Shown here piece by piece: positions 22,090-33,387 of a stretch of 64,000 nucleotides of DNA. Source of the DNA: Aegilops tauschii subsp. strangulata (lineage: Eukaryota; Streptophyta; Magnoliopsida; Poales; Poaceae); assembly GCF_002575655.3 (NCBI RefSeq), contig NC_053040.3, positions 152,955,148-153,019,147 on the forward strand, read 5' to 3'. The notes beneath the pieces were generated by a model. The model searched no databases. It saw only the letters and a program-made list of their open reading frames with translations, and was not told where the DNA came from. The position numbers were made by a program, and so were the translations under genes. Each line of letters opens with the position of its first letter. Within the stretch, counting starts at the first letter, position 1.

Positions 22090-22101
22090 TGGTATCAGAG
22101 C
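22090..22101 (+). other. Primer-binding site of C2
   Basis: TGGTATCAGAGC, the standard Copia primer-binding site complementary to initiator tRNA-Met, starts three bases after the LTR end. Confidence 0.85.
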
Positions 22102-22719
22102 AAGGTGCTCCCTTGTTCTGTGTGATTCGGTTTAACCACCTGGAGTTTTAGCTATGTCGACTGCAGGGATAATCAAGGTCTCTGCTGCGTGCCCTTTCTT
22201 CGATGGCACTGATTACCCCTACTGGAAGAATAAGACGCGCATGCATCTTGAAGCCATTGATGTCGACCTCTGGTATGTCGTCAAGAACGGCGTTCCCAAG
22301 ACTGGTGAAGGTGTCACCCCTGCTGATGTCAAGAAGTTCGTTCAGCTGGATTATACTGCCAAGAACATCATCTGTGGTCATCTGACCAAAGGACAGTATG
22401 GCCGTGTGAGCGCTCTGGAAACTTCGAAGCTAGTCTGGGACTGGCTCTCCAAGGTCAACGAAGGCGTCTCAACCCAGAGAGACTCAAGGATCAGTGTCCT
22501 TTGCAACCTCTTCAACCGCTTCAAGAGAAACGACAATGAGAATGTCCAGCTCACATTTGATCGACTCACTGATATCACAAATGAGCTTCATGCTCTCGGC
22601 GCCACTGAGATCACCAAGCATGAAATCATCAAGACGCTCCTGAGATCACTTGACAGCTCATTTGACACCCTAGCCCTGATGATTCAAGAACGCCCTGACT
22701 TCAAGACTCTCGATCCGTC

Positions 22720-23617
22720 TGTCAGATTTCGGGTTCTGGCAAAACCCTCAAGGGTCGAACACTGGGGTGCGCGCGAAGATCTCCCCCTACCAAATCACGC
22801 CCTCAGCCTCACCGGGATCTCTAAGCTTGGCTCGACGAACTCGCAACACAAGAGACACAAGATTTATACTGGTTCGGGCCACCGTTGTGGTGTAATACCC
22901 TACTCCAGTGTGGTGTGGTGGATTGCCTCTCGGGTTGAGGATGAACAGTACAAGGGGAAGAACAGCCTCCTGAGGTGAGGTGTTCTTGTGCTCGGTGAGC
23001 TGGTGTGCGGGTGAGGATTGCTCAAGATCAATTCGAGCCGCCTCCTACTGTGGTGGCTAGTCCTATTTATAGAGGCCCTGGTCCTCTTCCCAAATATTGA
23101 GCGGGAAGGGATGCCACAACGACCAATTTGAAAGGGGACATCTAGTACAGCTTATCCTGACAAAAGTCGTCTTCGCCTGCCAAAGGCTCTGGTGGTGACG
23201 CTGGCTTGGGCTCCACGATGACCTTCGTCTTGCCGTCCTGCTGGTCTTGGTCTCGTTGCACCGATATGGAAACCTTTGCTTGATGCCTCGGTACTCCTCG
23301 CCTGTGCTTGCCTCCTTAGCACCAAAGAGGAAGCGAGGACACTGTGCGCGCTGGCGCCCGCCTGGTATCGATCGTCATGGCTTGCGTCATTGGAACCTTG
23401 CGAGGTTTGCCTTGCCTTGATCTCTTCGCCCCTCACGAGCCAGCCTGGTGAGGCCGCTCCCGAGGAGGTCCTGTGTCGTCCGCCTCGCGAGGCTTGGCCC
23501 CTCGCGAGGGTCTCGAATGCTTGTTGGTGAAGATGGGCCGTACGGGCCCGCTCGCAGAGCCACGCCGTGGGCCGCAGGCAGGCAAGTCTGGGGACCCCTG
23601 TTCCCAGAACGCCGACA
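22720..23617 (-). repeat. 3' LTR of G3
   Basis: 898 bp with termini TGTCAGATTT and GCCGACA on the plus strand. By hand count it differs from the other LTR at about 28 positions (about 3%), mostly C/T and G/A changes. The TATA box on the minus strand (CTATAAATAG) is near 23067. Confidence 0.92.
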
Positions 23618-23859
23618 GTAGCCCCCGGGCCCAAGGCGTGCTCGGACTTGGCTTTGAGGCGAAGCCAAAGGGCAAGTGCGGAGCGCCGCGGGCCCCAATA
23701 GCCTACGGCCTCGGTTGATGCGTGACGGTTGATTGGACGTGGGCGTCTCCGCTTCCCCATGCTGCCTCGGCAACTGCCCGACTTGACGAGTCCCTGCTGC
23801 ATGCAAGGTAAAACCATAATTGCCTGCGATCGTGGGGGTGCTGGTTGGCCTTCTCCTGC

Positions 23860-23866
23860 TATAAAT
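23860..23866 (+). promoter_or_regulatory. TATA box of the antisense B3 gene in G3
   Basis: TATAAAT about 90 bp upstream of the ATG at 23952 and on the same strand. A pyrimidine-rich leader (TCTTCCC, TCTCGCTTCTCCCC) lies between them. It is opposite in direction to the G3 transcript. Confidence 0.6.
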
Positions 23867-24030
23867 GTGGAGGGGGGCGGAGCCCCCGTCGCCCATCTCT
23901 TCCCATTCCTCTCGCTTCTCCCCCTTTGCTCCATTGCCAGTAGCGACACCAATGGCGCCGTCGAAGAGGTTCTCCGCCGCGGAGAAGGGAAAGGCCCGTC
24001 AGGAGGGGCCCGGCTCCCCGGTGCCCAAGC

Positions 24031-24747
24031 ATGGACGCGGCCGTCCCCGCAAGCACACCGCGACCCCCGCCGCGGCCCTCCGCAGCCGCGGCGGTGCCGC
24101 TTCGCGGTGTGGGGGTCGCCCCGGTCGTGGCAGCCTTGTCGGTGAAGGGAGACGTGCCGTGGTCGCGCGGCCGGCCGCGCTTCCACTCGGCGGAGGTGCT
24201 GCCGGAGTTCGTCGTCTGGTCGGAGGACCCGACCGGCAACTGGCTTCAGCTCCCGCGCTTCTTCGCCGTCGAGCTGCCGGCTGCAGGTCCAGGCGGGCTC
24301 TGGCTGCAGGCGGATGGCTGCTGCAGCAGGGCTTCCTGGGTCGCGGTTGAGGTCTCCGTCGCAGGCAACATAGCCCTGGCCCGCGGCTGGCAGACGTTTG
24401 CCCGCGCGCGCGGCCTGGGCAGGCGGTGCACCCTCCATTTCAAGTACGACGGTGATGCGACCCTCTATGTGAGGGTGTTCGGGAAAGATGGTCACCGCGC
24501 CGGGTGCTGCCCCGAGGTCAACGACGACGACGAAGTGCTCGTCCTTGGCGCTGGTCGCGACGAGGATGAAGGCGAACCCGCCCTTGGTGCCGACCACGTC
24601 TCGTCCAGCTACGGCGGTTCTTCCTCCGGCGACAGCTCCAGCAGCGGTGGTTACGACCAGCCGCCACGCTGCCGCGCTCGCTTCAAAGGCGGCAGCGGGT
24701 CGTCTCGTCGCCGCGCCTCCGTGAAGCGCGAGGAGGGGTCCGGCTGA
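24031..24747 (+). CDS. B3-domain DNA-binding protein, antisense within G3
   Basis: A 238-residue frame antisense to G3. Residues about 57-150 have the plant B3 DNA-binding pattern: LPEFVVW at the start, LQLPRFFA, a WV...V strand pair, GWQTFARARGL and LHFKYDGDATLYVRVF. An acidic linker and a Ser/Gly-rich basic tail follow. A better start may be the ATG at 23952 in another frame, whose product has an AT-hook (GRGRPRK, 24033-24053). The two frames meet at a doubled GGCC (24169-24176), and a 4-bp duplication there would explain the shift. Its own TATA box lies at 23860. The sequence suggests a transcription-factor-like protein captured by the retrotransposon. Expression is unknown. Confidence 0.72.
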   Translation: MDAAVPASTPRPPPRPSAAAAVPLRGVGVAPVVAALSVKGDVPWSRGRPRFHSAEVLPEFVVWSEDPTGNWLQLPRFFAVELPAAGPGGLWLQADGCCSRASWVAVEVSVAGNIALARGWQTFARARGLGRRCTLHFKYDGDATLYVRVFGKDGHRAGCCPEVNDDDEVLVLGAGRDEDEGEPALGADHVSSSYGGSSSGDSSSSGGYDQPPRCRARFKGGSGSSRRRASVKREEGSG

Positions 24748-25606
24748 GCTCGGGACGGCACCAAGAGCCCGCCCTCGCGGACCGCTGTGGGGGCATGCGC
24801 TGCTTTTATTTCATTCTTCCTTTCCTTCCTGTATTAAGAAAGAAACCAGTATGGGGCCCCGGAGGGGCGTGCAACGAACTATGATTTCTCAGTTATTATG
24901 CTATGTTTATCATTCCTGTGCTGTGTCGCGACATCGTCGTTTTATGTAGAGATAACTTAGCTTGACGTGCTTAGAGTAGTCTCCTCTTCGCGAGGTGCTT
25001 GCTTCCTGGTGCCGGTCGAGGCCTCCTTGGCCTGGTAGGCGCTTAGGAACTGCAAAAAACTCGTTAGGAGGCTTGTCGTTTACCCGAGCCTTGGTCGCAG
25101 GCGCCGCTGGCCTTGACCCAGCGCTTCGTATCGCGGTACCCGAGGGGCACGGATTAGGAGAGGTGAGCCAGCTTGCGAGCTCGAACGAGGGTGCCTCGCG
25201 AAAAGCAAAAAAAGGAAAAACGCTCATGAGGGCACCTGTCCAGCCTCCTCGCGAGGTATGCGAGAGAGAGAGAGAGTACAGGCTGAACTGAAGACGAAAA
25301 CAGAGGAAGAGGGCGACGGAACCAAATCAGCAAAGAACACCAGAAGCAAACTTCAATTAAAGAGGGGCGAGCCAACTGCGGAAAGCAAATGAAAAGCCGC
25401 GTCCGGCACCTAGTCTAGTCTTCATGTCTTCTCACCAGCGCGGAGCTAAGTGCTGCCACTAGGACGTGGAAGGGAGCCCCCGAGGCCCGAGGGCGGCACT
25501 CCTGAGACTCCGGGGCGTGTACATCCCCACTCATTATTACTTGAGAGTGTCACGAGCGGAGACCTTCACAGGCACTGGGCCTTCTTCACAGGCGCTCGGC
25601 CTTTCT
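24748..25606 (-). other. 3' noncoding region of G3 between integrase and the antisense gene
   Basis: No convincing frame on either strand. It contains the probable 3'UTR of the antisense gene (T-rich with AATAAG-like and ATTATG stretches at 24800-24920) and a GA repeat at 25260-25277. The retroelement coding begins again at 25607. Confidence 0.5.
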
Positions 25607-27720
25607 TCATGGGTAGAACTTCCGGAGGTGCTGGATGTTCCAAGCGTTCTGGATGGGTACCCCGTCCTGCGTCTCCAGGCACGTGGCGCCAGGCCTGGAG
25701 ACATGGACGACCTTGAACGGGCCCTCCCACATGGGTGAGAGCTTATGCAGCCCTTCCCTGGAGAGCACCCGCCTCAGGACGAGGTCACCCACCTCGAGCG
25801 TCCTGGAGCGGATGCTGCGACAGTGGTACGCCGCAGCGCCTGCTGATATCTTGCCACCTGCAGTGCAGCTTTGCGGCGGCGTTCCTCCCCCAGCACGAGG
25901 TCCATCCCCCGCGTGGCGTCCTGCTGCCTCTCATCAAATGCCAGGACCCGTGCGGAGCGATGCTTGACCTCGTGAGAGAGAACTGCTTCTGCTCCGTAGA
26001 CGAGGAAGAATGGGGTCTCGCCCGTTGGCTTGGTGGAGGTGGTGCGGATGGACCACAACACAGACTGGAGCTCATCGTGCCAGCCCCTGCCGCAGGCTTC
26101 GAGCTTCTTCTTGTAGGTCCTGGTCTTGAGGCCTCTCAGGACCTCCGCGTTGGCGCGTTCGGCTTGACCATTGCTCCGGGGGTGCGCCACTGAAGCGTAG
26201 CAGATCTGTGTTCCAAGGTTAACACAGTATGTTTTGAAGAGATTACTGGTGAACTGCGAGCCATTATCGGTGATGATGCGGTTGGGGACCCCAAAGAGGC
26301 TCATGAGACCCTTGATGAACTTGACCGCAGAGCCAGCTGGGATGGTGCGGACGGCTTCCACCTCCGCACACTTGGTGAACTTGTCGATGGCAACGTAGAG
26401 GTATCGGTAGCCCCCGGGCGCTCGAGGGAACGGGCCCAAGATATCCAGCCCCCAGACCGCGAATGGCCATGAGAGTGGGATGGTCTGGAGGCCCTGAGCC
26501 GGCTGATGAATCTGCTTGGCGTGGAACTGGCAGGCCTCGCAGGACCTCACCAGCTCAGCCGCGTCGTTGAGTGCCGTGGGCCAGTAGAAACCACTGCGAA
26601 ACACCTTGCCGACGAGGGTTCGTGACGATGAGTGGTGCCCGCAGTCCCCGCCGTGTATGTCGGCCAGCAGCTCTCTTCCTTGCTCCTTGGAGATGCAACG
26701 CAGGGAAACATCATTTGGCCGCTTCCTGTATAACTCACCGTCCCGGATGCAGTACGTCGTGGCTTGTCGGGCCACACGCTCCATGTCCTCCTCCTCTTCC
26801 GGCAGAGTCCCTTTCTCCAGGTATTCCTTGAATTCCTTGATCCAGCACCCCTCCTGAGGTTCGAGCGCCAAGAGCAAGCGCGCTCCCGAGGTCGGGCCGC
26901 AGGCCGGGGCTCCTGAGGCAGGTGGTTGAGGGAGCTCCTCCCGAGGTAGTGCTGCTCTTGAGAGCGGCGGTGTTGCCGATGGCTTGAAGAGCCACTCCTC
27001 GAAGACGCCAGGCTCTTGGGGCCGTCGCTTGGATGCCCTTCTGGCGATGTCGTCGGCTTCCTTATTGGTGCCACGGGGCACGTGCTGCAACTCCAGGCCC
27101 AGGAACTGCTTCTCCATCTTGCGCACCTCCGCGAGGTATGCCTCCATGTGTTCGTCCTTCGGCTCGTATACCTTGTTGGAGAAGTTGACGAGGAGTTGCG
27201 AGTCGCCCCTGATGGTGAGACGCTTCACCCCTAGGGCCGCCGCAGCCTTCAGGCCGGCTATTAGGCCTTCGTACTCTGCAATGTTGTTGGAGACCTTCTC
27301 GCCCTGCTGAAAGCAGAGCTGCACGGTGTAGGTAGAGCTTGTCCTGGGTGGGTGAGATGAGCACCGCTCCAGCCCCCGCGCCCTGGCGTGAGAATGCGCC
27401 GTCGAAGTACATGACCCAGCCGTCCGGGGCTTTGCTCCCTGGAGATAGGGATTGGTTCTCGCCTGCTTCGAGCTCTGGACGTCGGTCCATTCCGCCACAA
27501 AGTCTACGAGCGCAGCCCCCTTGATGACCCTAGTCATGCTGAACTCCAAGTCAAACGCTTGCAGCTCGATGTTCCATTCAGCGACTCGCCCGACAGCATT
27601 GGGGCTCCTGAGCACTCTTTCCAGCGGGTAAGCCAAGATGACCTTGATGGGGTGACCCTGGAAGTAGTGGTGCAGCTTGCACGAGGCCACCAGGAGCGCG
27701 AGTAGGATCTTCTGAGGCAT
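25607..27720 (-). pseudogene. RNase H and integrase of G3
   Basis: The long frame 25774-27720 starts in the RT connection and RNase H region. RNase H is split: YFDGAF lies in another frame (27062-27490) and the NNIAEYEGL and DSQLLV part is back in the main frame, so there are two frameshifts near 27300-27420. The integrase follows: an HHCC zinc region (HGGDCGHH, CEACQ), then the catalytic triad in WGLDILGPF, ITDNGSQF and SNGQAERAN. Another shift near 25800 moves the C-terminal part to frame 25607-25792 (GPFKVVHVSRPGATCL, LRKFYP). Order and motifs are those of Gypsy pol. As it stands it is inactive. Confidence 0.88.
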
Positions 27721-28066
27721 GGGGTATCATGCCCTCGCATCCCGCAGCACTGTGCTGACGAAGTACACTGGGTGCTTAACGAGGGCGGGAGAGCTGACGG
27801 AGTCTTTGGCTTCCGGGGGTTGAGGTGTCTCTTCGGGGTCTTCGGCTTCAGGGGCTTGGTGGTCCGTCGAAGCAGTCGCTGCTTCAGGAGCTTCGCCTTG
27901 GTGCCGTGCCGCTTCGTTCGGCCTGGAGGTTTCACTTGGCGGGCCCTTGACCTGGCGCGCTTCTCTGAGGGCCACCAGCACTGCGCTGGCAGAGTGGGGT
28001 GTGGCAGATAGGTAGAGCACCAAGGGCTCGAGGGTTCGTGGCGCTACCATCACTGGGGGGCCGGTC

Positions 28067-30161
28067 TCAGAGGTGTCTCTTGAGGTCTTGAAATGCTTTG
28101 TCGGCCTCCGGGGTCCACTCGAATGGGCCCTTCTTCTTCATCAGCTTGAAGAAGGGTAGGGCGCGCTCTCCTAGCTTGGAAATGAAGTGTCCCAACGCAG
28201 TCACCCGTCCAGCAAGCTTCTGCATTTCCTTGAGGGTTTGCGGTGGACTCATGTCTTCGATGGCCTTGACCTTCTCTGGGTTGGCCTCGATCCCCCCATG
28301 GGACACGAGGAAGCCCAGTAGCTTGCCGGAAGGGACGCCAAACACGCACTTCTCCGGGTTGAGTCGCAAGTCCACCTGGCGGAGGCTCGCGAAGGTTTCC
28401 TCCAGGTCCTGAATCAAAGTTCTCACCTCCCGAGACTTCACCACGATGTCGTCGACGTAAGCTTCAGCGTTTCTCCCGAGCTGCCGACCCAAGGCAATGT
28501 GCATCAGCCATTGGAAGGTTGCGCCTGCGTTGCACATCCCGAATGGCATGCAAGTACACCCCACACGGGGTCAGGAAGGCTATCTTCTCCACATCTTCTA
28601 CCGCCATCTTGATCTGGTGATATCCTGAAAACGCATCCAGGAAGCACAGCAAGTCGCACTCGGCGGTGGAGTCGACAATCTGGTCGATGCGTGGAAGCGG
28701 GAACGGATCTTGGGGGCAGGCCTTGTTGAGGTTGGTGAAGTCGACGCACATGCGCTCCTTCCCGCCCTTCTTTGGCACGACGACGGGGTTCGCCAGCCAC
28801 TCGGGGTACCGAACCTCACGAATGACACCCGCAGCCTCCAACTTGCGGGTCTCTTGGACGATGAAAGCTTGCTTCTCCGTGGACTGCCGCCTCACCCTCT
28901 GCTTTACGGGGCGCACGCTGGGGCACACCTTCTGGTGGTGCTCTATCACCCCTCTTGGGATCCCTACCAGCTGATTGGGCTCCCAAGCGAACACTTCCTT
29001 GTTCGCGTGCAAGAACTTCACCAGCGCCTCCTCCTGATCAGGCTCGAGGTTGGCGCCTATGGTAAAGGTTGCCCCCGAGGACCCGTCCTCCTCGATAGGC
29101 ACCTGCTTGGTTTCTGCCTTGTCTTGAGTGAACAACTGCTTCTTCTTGGTTGGTGCGGCTTCCTTGGCCTTGGAGGTGTCCGCGTCGGCGGGCTGCACCA
29201 TCGCAGCGGCCTTGAGGGCAAGCTTGAGCGTCATCAGGGCTTCCTTGGTGTCCCCAACTACTGTGAGGACACCCTTGCTCCCGAGCATCTTCATGAGGTT
29301 GTAGGCCGGATGGGTCGCCGCCATGAACTGAGCCAGGGCTGGGTACCCGAGGATGGCATTGTACGGGAGGCCGATGCGGGCGATGTCGAAGTCGACCAGC
29401 TCGGTGCGGTAGTTGTCGCGCGTGCCGAAGGTGACAGGAAGGCGGATCTGTCCCAGGGAGTGGGCAGTGCCGCCGCCAACTCCTGAGAAAGGCTTTCTGA
29501 GGCGGAGCCGCTCGAGTGGTACGTGAAGAAGGCTGAAGGCCTCCACGAAGAGCAAGTTGAGGCCGGCGCCGCCGTCGACGAGGGTCTTGGTGACGGACAC
29601 ATTGTAGATGGTGGGTGTGCAAAGCATTGGGAGCATACCCAAGCCGGCGGTGGAGACGGGATGATCCCCTGAGTCGAAGGTGAGGTCGGCCTCGGGCGCG
29701 GCCCAGCCCAGGGGAGCCCCCGGGCGCTTGGAAGTGGCGCCGATCTGGCGAAGGAACGACTTGATGTGATGGTCTGAGGACGGCGCTTGCGAGCCACCGA
29801 GGAGGGCCGCCACAGCGTGGGGTGCCGGCACTGCGAAGCGTGCAGTGAAGAGGTCGCGCAACTCCTCCCAAGACGCCACGCAAGATCCTGGGAGGGTGAG
29901 CAGACAGGCACGCGGTGCGCCCGCAAGGGCCATGGGAAGCCAGTTAGCAATGACCCTGTCGTCGCCCCCAGCTTTGAGGATGGCCTCCTCGTACGCCAGC
30001 AGGAAAGCCAGCGGATCCGCCGTGCCGCCGTAGCGTGGTGGCATCTCCGGCTTGAACTTGGGCGGCCACTGCACCTGTCGTAAGGCGGGGGCCAAGGCTC
30101 GGAGCCCCCTGGCCCCGCCGCTAGCATCGGTCGTCGAAGCGGAAAGCACTGCGCTTGCCAT
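28067..30161 (-). pseudogene. Gag, protease and reverse transcriptase of G3
   Basis: Frame 28464-30161 starts MASAVLSAST just inside the 5' LTR. It holds a shortened Retrotrans_gag domain (WLPMALAGAPRACLL, ELRDLFTARF), apparently with the C-terminal gag part and zinc knuckle deleted, joined to a protease site LVDGGAGLNLLF. The RT starts at NPVVVPKKGGKERMCVDF and FLDAFSGYHQIKM. Near 28560 a shift moves RT to frame 28067-28564 (PFGMCNAGATFQ, catalytic AYVDDIVV, thumb LNPEKCVFGVPSGKLLGF). The frame ends at 28067, before RNase H. At least one indel disables pol. Confidence 0.85.
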
Positions 30162-30238
30162 GTGGGCGGAGCGCGGTGGCGGCGAAGCACAGATTGTCAG
30201 AAGGAAAGCTCCGGCGCACCCCTACCTGGCGCGCCAAA

Positions 30239-31136
30239 TGTCGGATTTCGGGTTCCGGCAAAACCCTCAAGGTTCGAACACTGGGGTGCGCGCGAAGATC
30301 TCCCCCTACCAAATCACGCCCTCAGCCTCACCGGGATATCTAAGCTTGGCTCGACGAACTCGCAACACAAGAGACACAAGATTTATACTGGTTCGGGCCA
30401 CCATTGTGGTGTGATACCCTACTCCAGTGTGGTGTGGTGGATTGCCTCTCGGGCTGAGGATGAACAGTACAAGGGGAAGAACAGCCTCCTGAGGTGAGGT
30501 GTTCTTGTGCTCGGTGAGCTGGTGTGCGGGTGAGGATTGCTCAAGATCAGTTCGAGCCGCCTCCTACTGTGGTGGCTAGTCCTATTTATAGAGGCCCTGG
30601 TCCTCTTCCCAAATATTGAGCGGGAAGGGATGCCACAACGGCCAATTTGAAAGGGGACAGGTAGTACAGCTTATCCTGACAAAAGTAGTCTTCGCCTGCC
30701 AAAGGCTCTGGTGGTGACGCTGGCTTGGGCTCCATGATGACCTCCGTCTTGCCGTCCTGCTGGTCTTGGTCTCGTTGCACCGATATGGAAACCTTTGCTT
30801 GACGCCTCGGTACTCCTCGCCTGCGCTTGCCTCCTTAGCACCAAAGAGGAAGCAAGGACACTGTGCACGCTGGCGCCCGCCTGGTCTCGATCATCATGGC
30901 TTGTGTCATTGGAACCTCGCGAGGTTTGCCTTGCCTTGATCTCTCCGCCCCTCACGAGCCAGCCTGGTGAGGCCGCTCCCGAGGAGGTCCTGTGTCGTCC
31001 GCCTTGCGAGGCTTGGCCCCTCGCGAGGGTCTCGAATGCTTGTTGGTGAAGATGGGCCGTATGGGCCCGCTCGCAGAGCCACGCTGTGGGCCGCAGGCAG
31101 GCAAGTCCGGGGACCCCCGTTCCCAGAACGCCGACA
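30239..31136 (-). repeat. 5' LTR of G3
   Basis: 898 bp, the same length as its partner. It carries the minus-strand TATA box CTATAAATAG near 30584-30593 and adjoins the primer-binding region at 30225-30238. The plus-strand right end GCCGACA is followed by the TSD CCGTC. Confidence 0.92.
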
Positions 31137-32459
31137 CCGTCTGACATACTTGAGAGGCTCAACACACATGAGTTCCAGTTATCTGAGAAAAGAGATATCT
31201 ATGGTCCTAGCTATGGACGTACTCGCGCTTTGAAGGCAAAGGCTGTTTCCTCAGCTGAAGAAGAATCTGATTGCAGTTCTGGGGATCCTGAAGACATTGG
31301 AAAGGAGCTTTCTATGCTTGTGAAGAAGTTCCAGAAATTCACCAAGAAGAAAGGCTTCAGAAAGTCTTCAAGATCCAGCTCGAGAAATGATGAAGCTTCT
31401 ACTCATGACCACAAGAAGAGAACATGCCACAAGTGCAAGAAACCTGGTCACTACATCTCTCAGTGTCCTTAGTGGGACAATGAGAACAAGAAGAAGAAGA
31501 AGAGCAAGGAATATGATTCTGATGACAAGAAGAAGAAGTCCTCAAAGTCTTCTTCCAAGTCTTCGTCCAAGTCTTCATCACACATGAAGAGCTCATTTGG
31601 CAAGGCTCGTGCTTTTGTTGGCAAGGAGATGGAGTCAGAGGAGGAGTCTGCTTCTGAGGAGGCAGAAGTGGAGTCTAAGGAGGAGTCCGACTTTGGCGTT
31701 GCAAGTCTGGCGCTAGCCACATCCTACGTTGCCAAGTCCATCTTCAACACTGAAGACAATGGCTCCGTCACCAACGCTGATGCTAATGACAAGGACGACG
31801 CTGCCCCCACCTACTGCTTCATGGCACATGGTGCCAAGGTAAACTCACGCGATGCTTACTTTCAAACATCAAGTGAAGATGACTCTGATTGTGAATCCAA
31901 ACCTAGCTACAAAACACTTGCTAAAATTGCAACTGAACAACAGAAAGCTATGGAAAATATTCAAAAATTGCTAGACAAAAGCGATGACCTGTTGGACGCG
32001 GAAATGACCCGATCTCAGTCCTTAATTGAAGACATAAAAAATCTTCATGTTAAGTACGAGGAACTTGAAAGTCGTCATGAAGCGCTCTCAACAACTCATG
32101 AAAAGCTTTCCTACGATTATCTTCAAAGGAAGCAAGAACTTGAGAAATTGAGAGCGGCTCATGAAGATCTTCGAAAAGAAAATGAGTCACTTCGCGCTCA
32201 ACAGATCAGTCCCGCTCAGGAAGGATTCGAACCACCATGTCTAAAATGCCTTGAGCGTGATAATGCTACCTCTGTTGCTGAATGTTCTACTGCTACTGCT
32301 GTTGCAATATCTTCAACTGCTGATGTGGTAACTAACCCCTCTATTGAGGATACCACTACTATTGCTGATGAAAATGCCAGGTTGAAGACATTGCTTGAGA
32401 CAGGGATGTACAAAAGTCTCAAAGGGCATCAGACACTATGTGATGTCCTCAAAAAGTAG

Positions 32460-33387
32460 ATTCTGAACCGAAACCCTAGGAAAGAGGGTGTTGGGTTCGA
32501 GAGGAAAATGAATGTTGATGGTTCTTACTGGAAGCCTGAGTAGTACCCCAAAACCACATGGGTTGCTGCAAAGGGACCTTCGGTGGATCCATCCACCTTA
32601 TCTGGCTTCACTTGTGCTAACCCGATTATCATTGATGAATCCTTTGATGCAAACTATAAATTGTTTAAGAATCAGAATGGTGAAGTGTTTGCCAGGTATA
32701 TTGGTACTAACTGCAGGAATGGGCCACCTATGAAGAAGATCTGGGTACCCAAAAGTTGCCTTGAGAATCTTCCTGTGAATGTCATCATGACACCACCTGG
32801 GAAGAAGACAAACCCCAGACCAAAAGCTTCATATGGTCCAAAGGCTTCATACAGACAGAGGACTCACCAGAGTCACCCTAACGCCAATGTTTTGTAGGGA
32901 AATCATACTCAGACTAATGAATATGAGCGTGTTTCATCAAACCACTATGTTCATAAGACTAAGAACTATTTTGCTTATTCATATGAGTATTATTCACCTC
33001 CTCAAGGCTATTTGCTAGGGCTCCAAAGCCGAAGTTCTCAGATGCTGCACTTAGACTCATTGCTTCGAAGCCACCCCTGAAAATGTGGGTGGTTAAGAAA
33101 ACTTAACTCTCTTTTGCAGGGAAAGGTCTCCAGCCGGAAATCAAAGGCGTCTGATGTTTATGCTGGGGACCTAAAACATCTTGTGGGGCGCAAGATAAAA
33201 TGCCCAAATGGTCTTACTATGTATTTTGTTCCTGAATCGCTTGCCAATCATCCTATCAGTCCTAACCTTGATCTGAGCTTTCATAATCCGCTTGTCCGAC
33301 AAATGTTTATGCTTCACAATACCCTTGGTGAAGCCTATCCCCCTAACTGCACTGTAGGGTATGACACCACATGCTTCAGAATGAATT
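32460..33387 (+). pseudogene. Decayed gag-pol linker of C2
   Basis: Frames here show C2-like coding (GFERKMNVDGSYWKPE, WVPKSCLENLPVNV, QGKVSSRKSKASDVY) but are broken by several stops, for example at 32457, 32539 and 32895. The piece normally joins the Gag tail to the protease. The part at 33114-33404 is open, then overlaps the start of pol in a different frame. Confidence 0.65.

Larger units (their letters stand above)
22720..31136 (-). mobile_element. G3: complete Gypsy element with an antisense B3 gene
   Basis: An 8,417-bp element with two 898-bp LTRs and a perfect TSD CCGTC (22715-22719 and 31137-31141), inserted in C2 gag. Coding on the minus strand runs gag-protease-RT, RNase H, integrase. 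The 3' noncoding part carries a plus-strand gene with a B3 domain (24031-24747). Primer-binding region TTTGGCGCGCCAGG (30225-30238) adjoins the 5' LTR. A G-rich polypurine tract adjoins the 3' LTR near 23618. An extra antisense ORF 3' of pol is known in the Tat/Grande branch of Gypsy elements, to which I provisionally assign G3. Confidence 0.92.
22154..32459 (+). pseudogene. Copia Gag of C2, split by G3 and with a nonsense codon
   Basis: Coding parts are 22154-22719 and 31142-32459. The first starts MSTAGIIKVSA and holds the N-terminal Gag domain (PFFDGTDYPYWKNKTRMHL). G3 inserted after the codons for LDPS, and beyond the duplicated CCGTC the same frame continues (DILERLN). An intact CCHC knuckle, CHKCKKPGHYISQC, lies at 31425-31466. 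A TAG at 31470-31472, four bases past it, stops the frame. The tail continues with Lys/Ser-rich and acidic segments and a long coiled coil (about 31930-32200) to the stop at 32457-32459. Confidence 0.85.

Noticed and set aside
23152..24597. 481-codon frame on the minus strand over the G3 3' LTR and the B3 gene
   Set aside because: It is the antisense shadow of a GC-rich gene and runs through the LTR border. It has no domain and low-complexity Arg/Gly/Ala composition.
25450..26193. Plus-strand frames of 88-152 codons within G3
   Set aside because: Antisense shadows of the integrase coding region.
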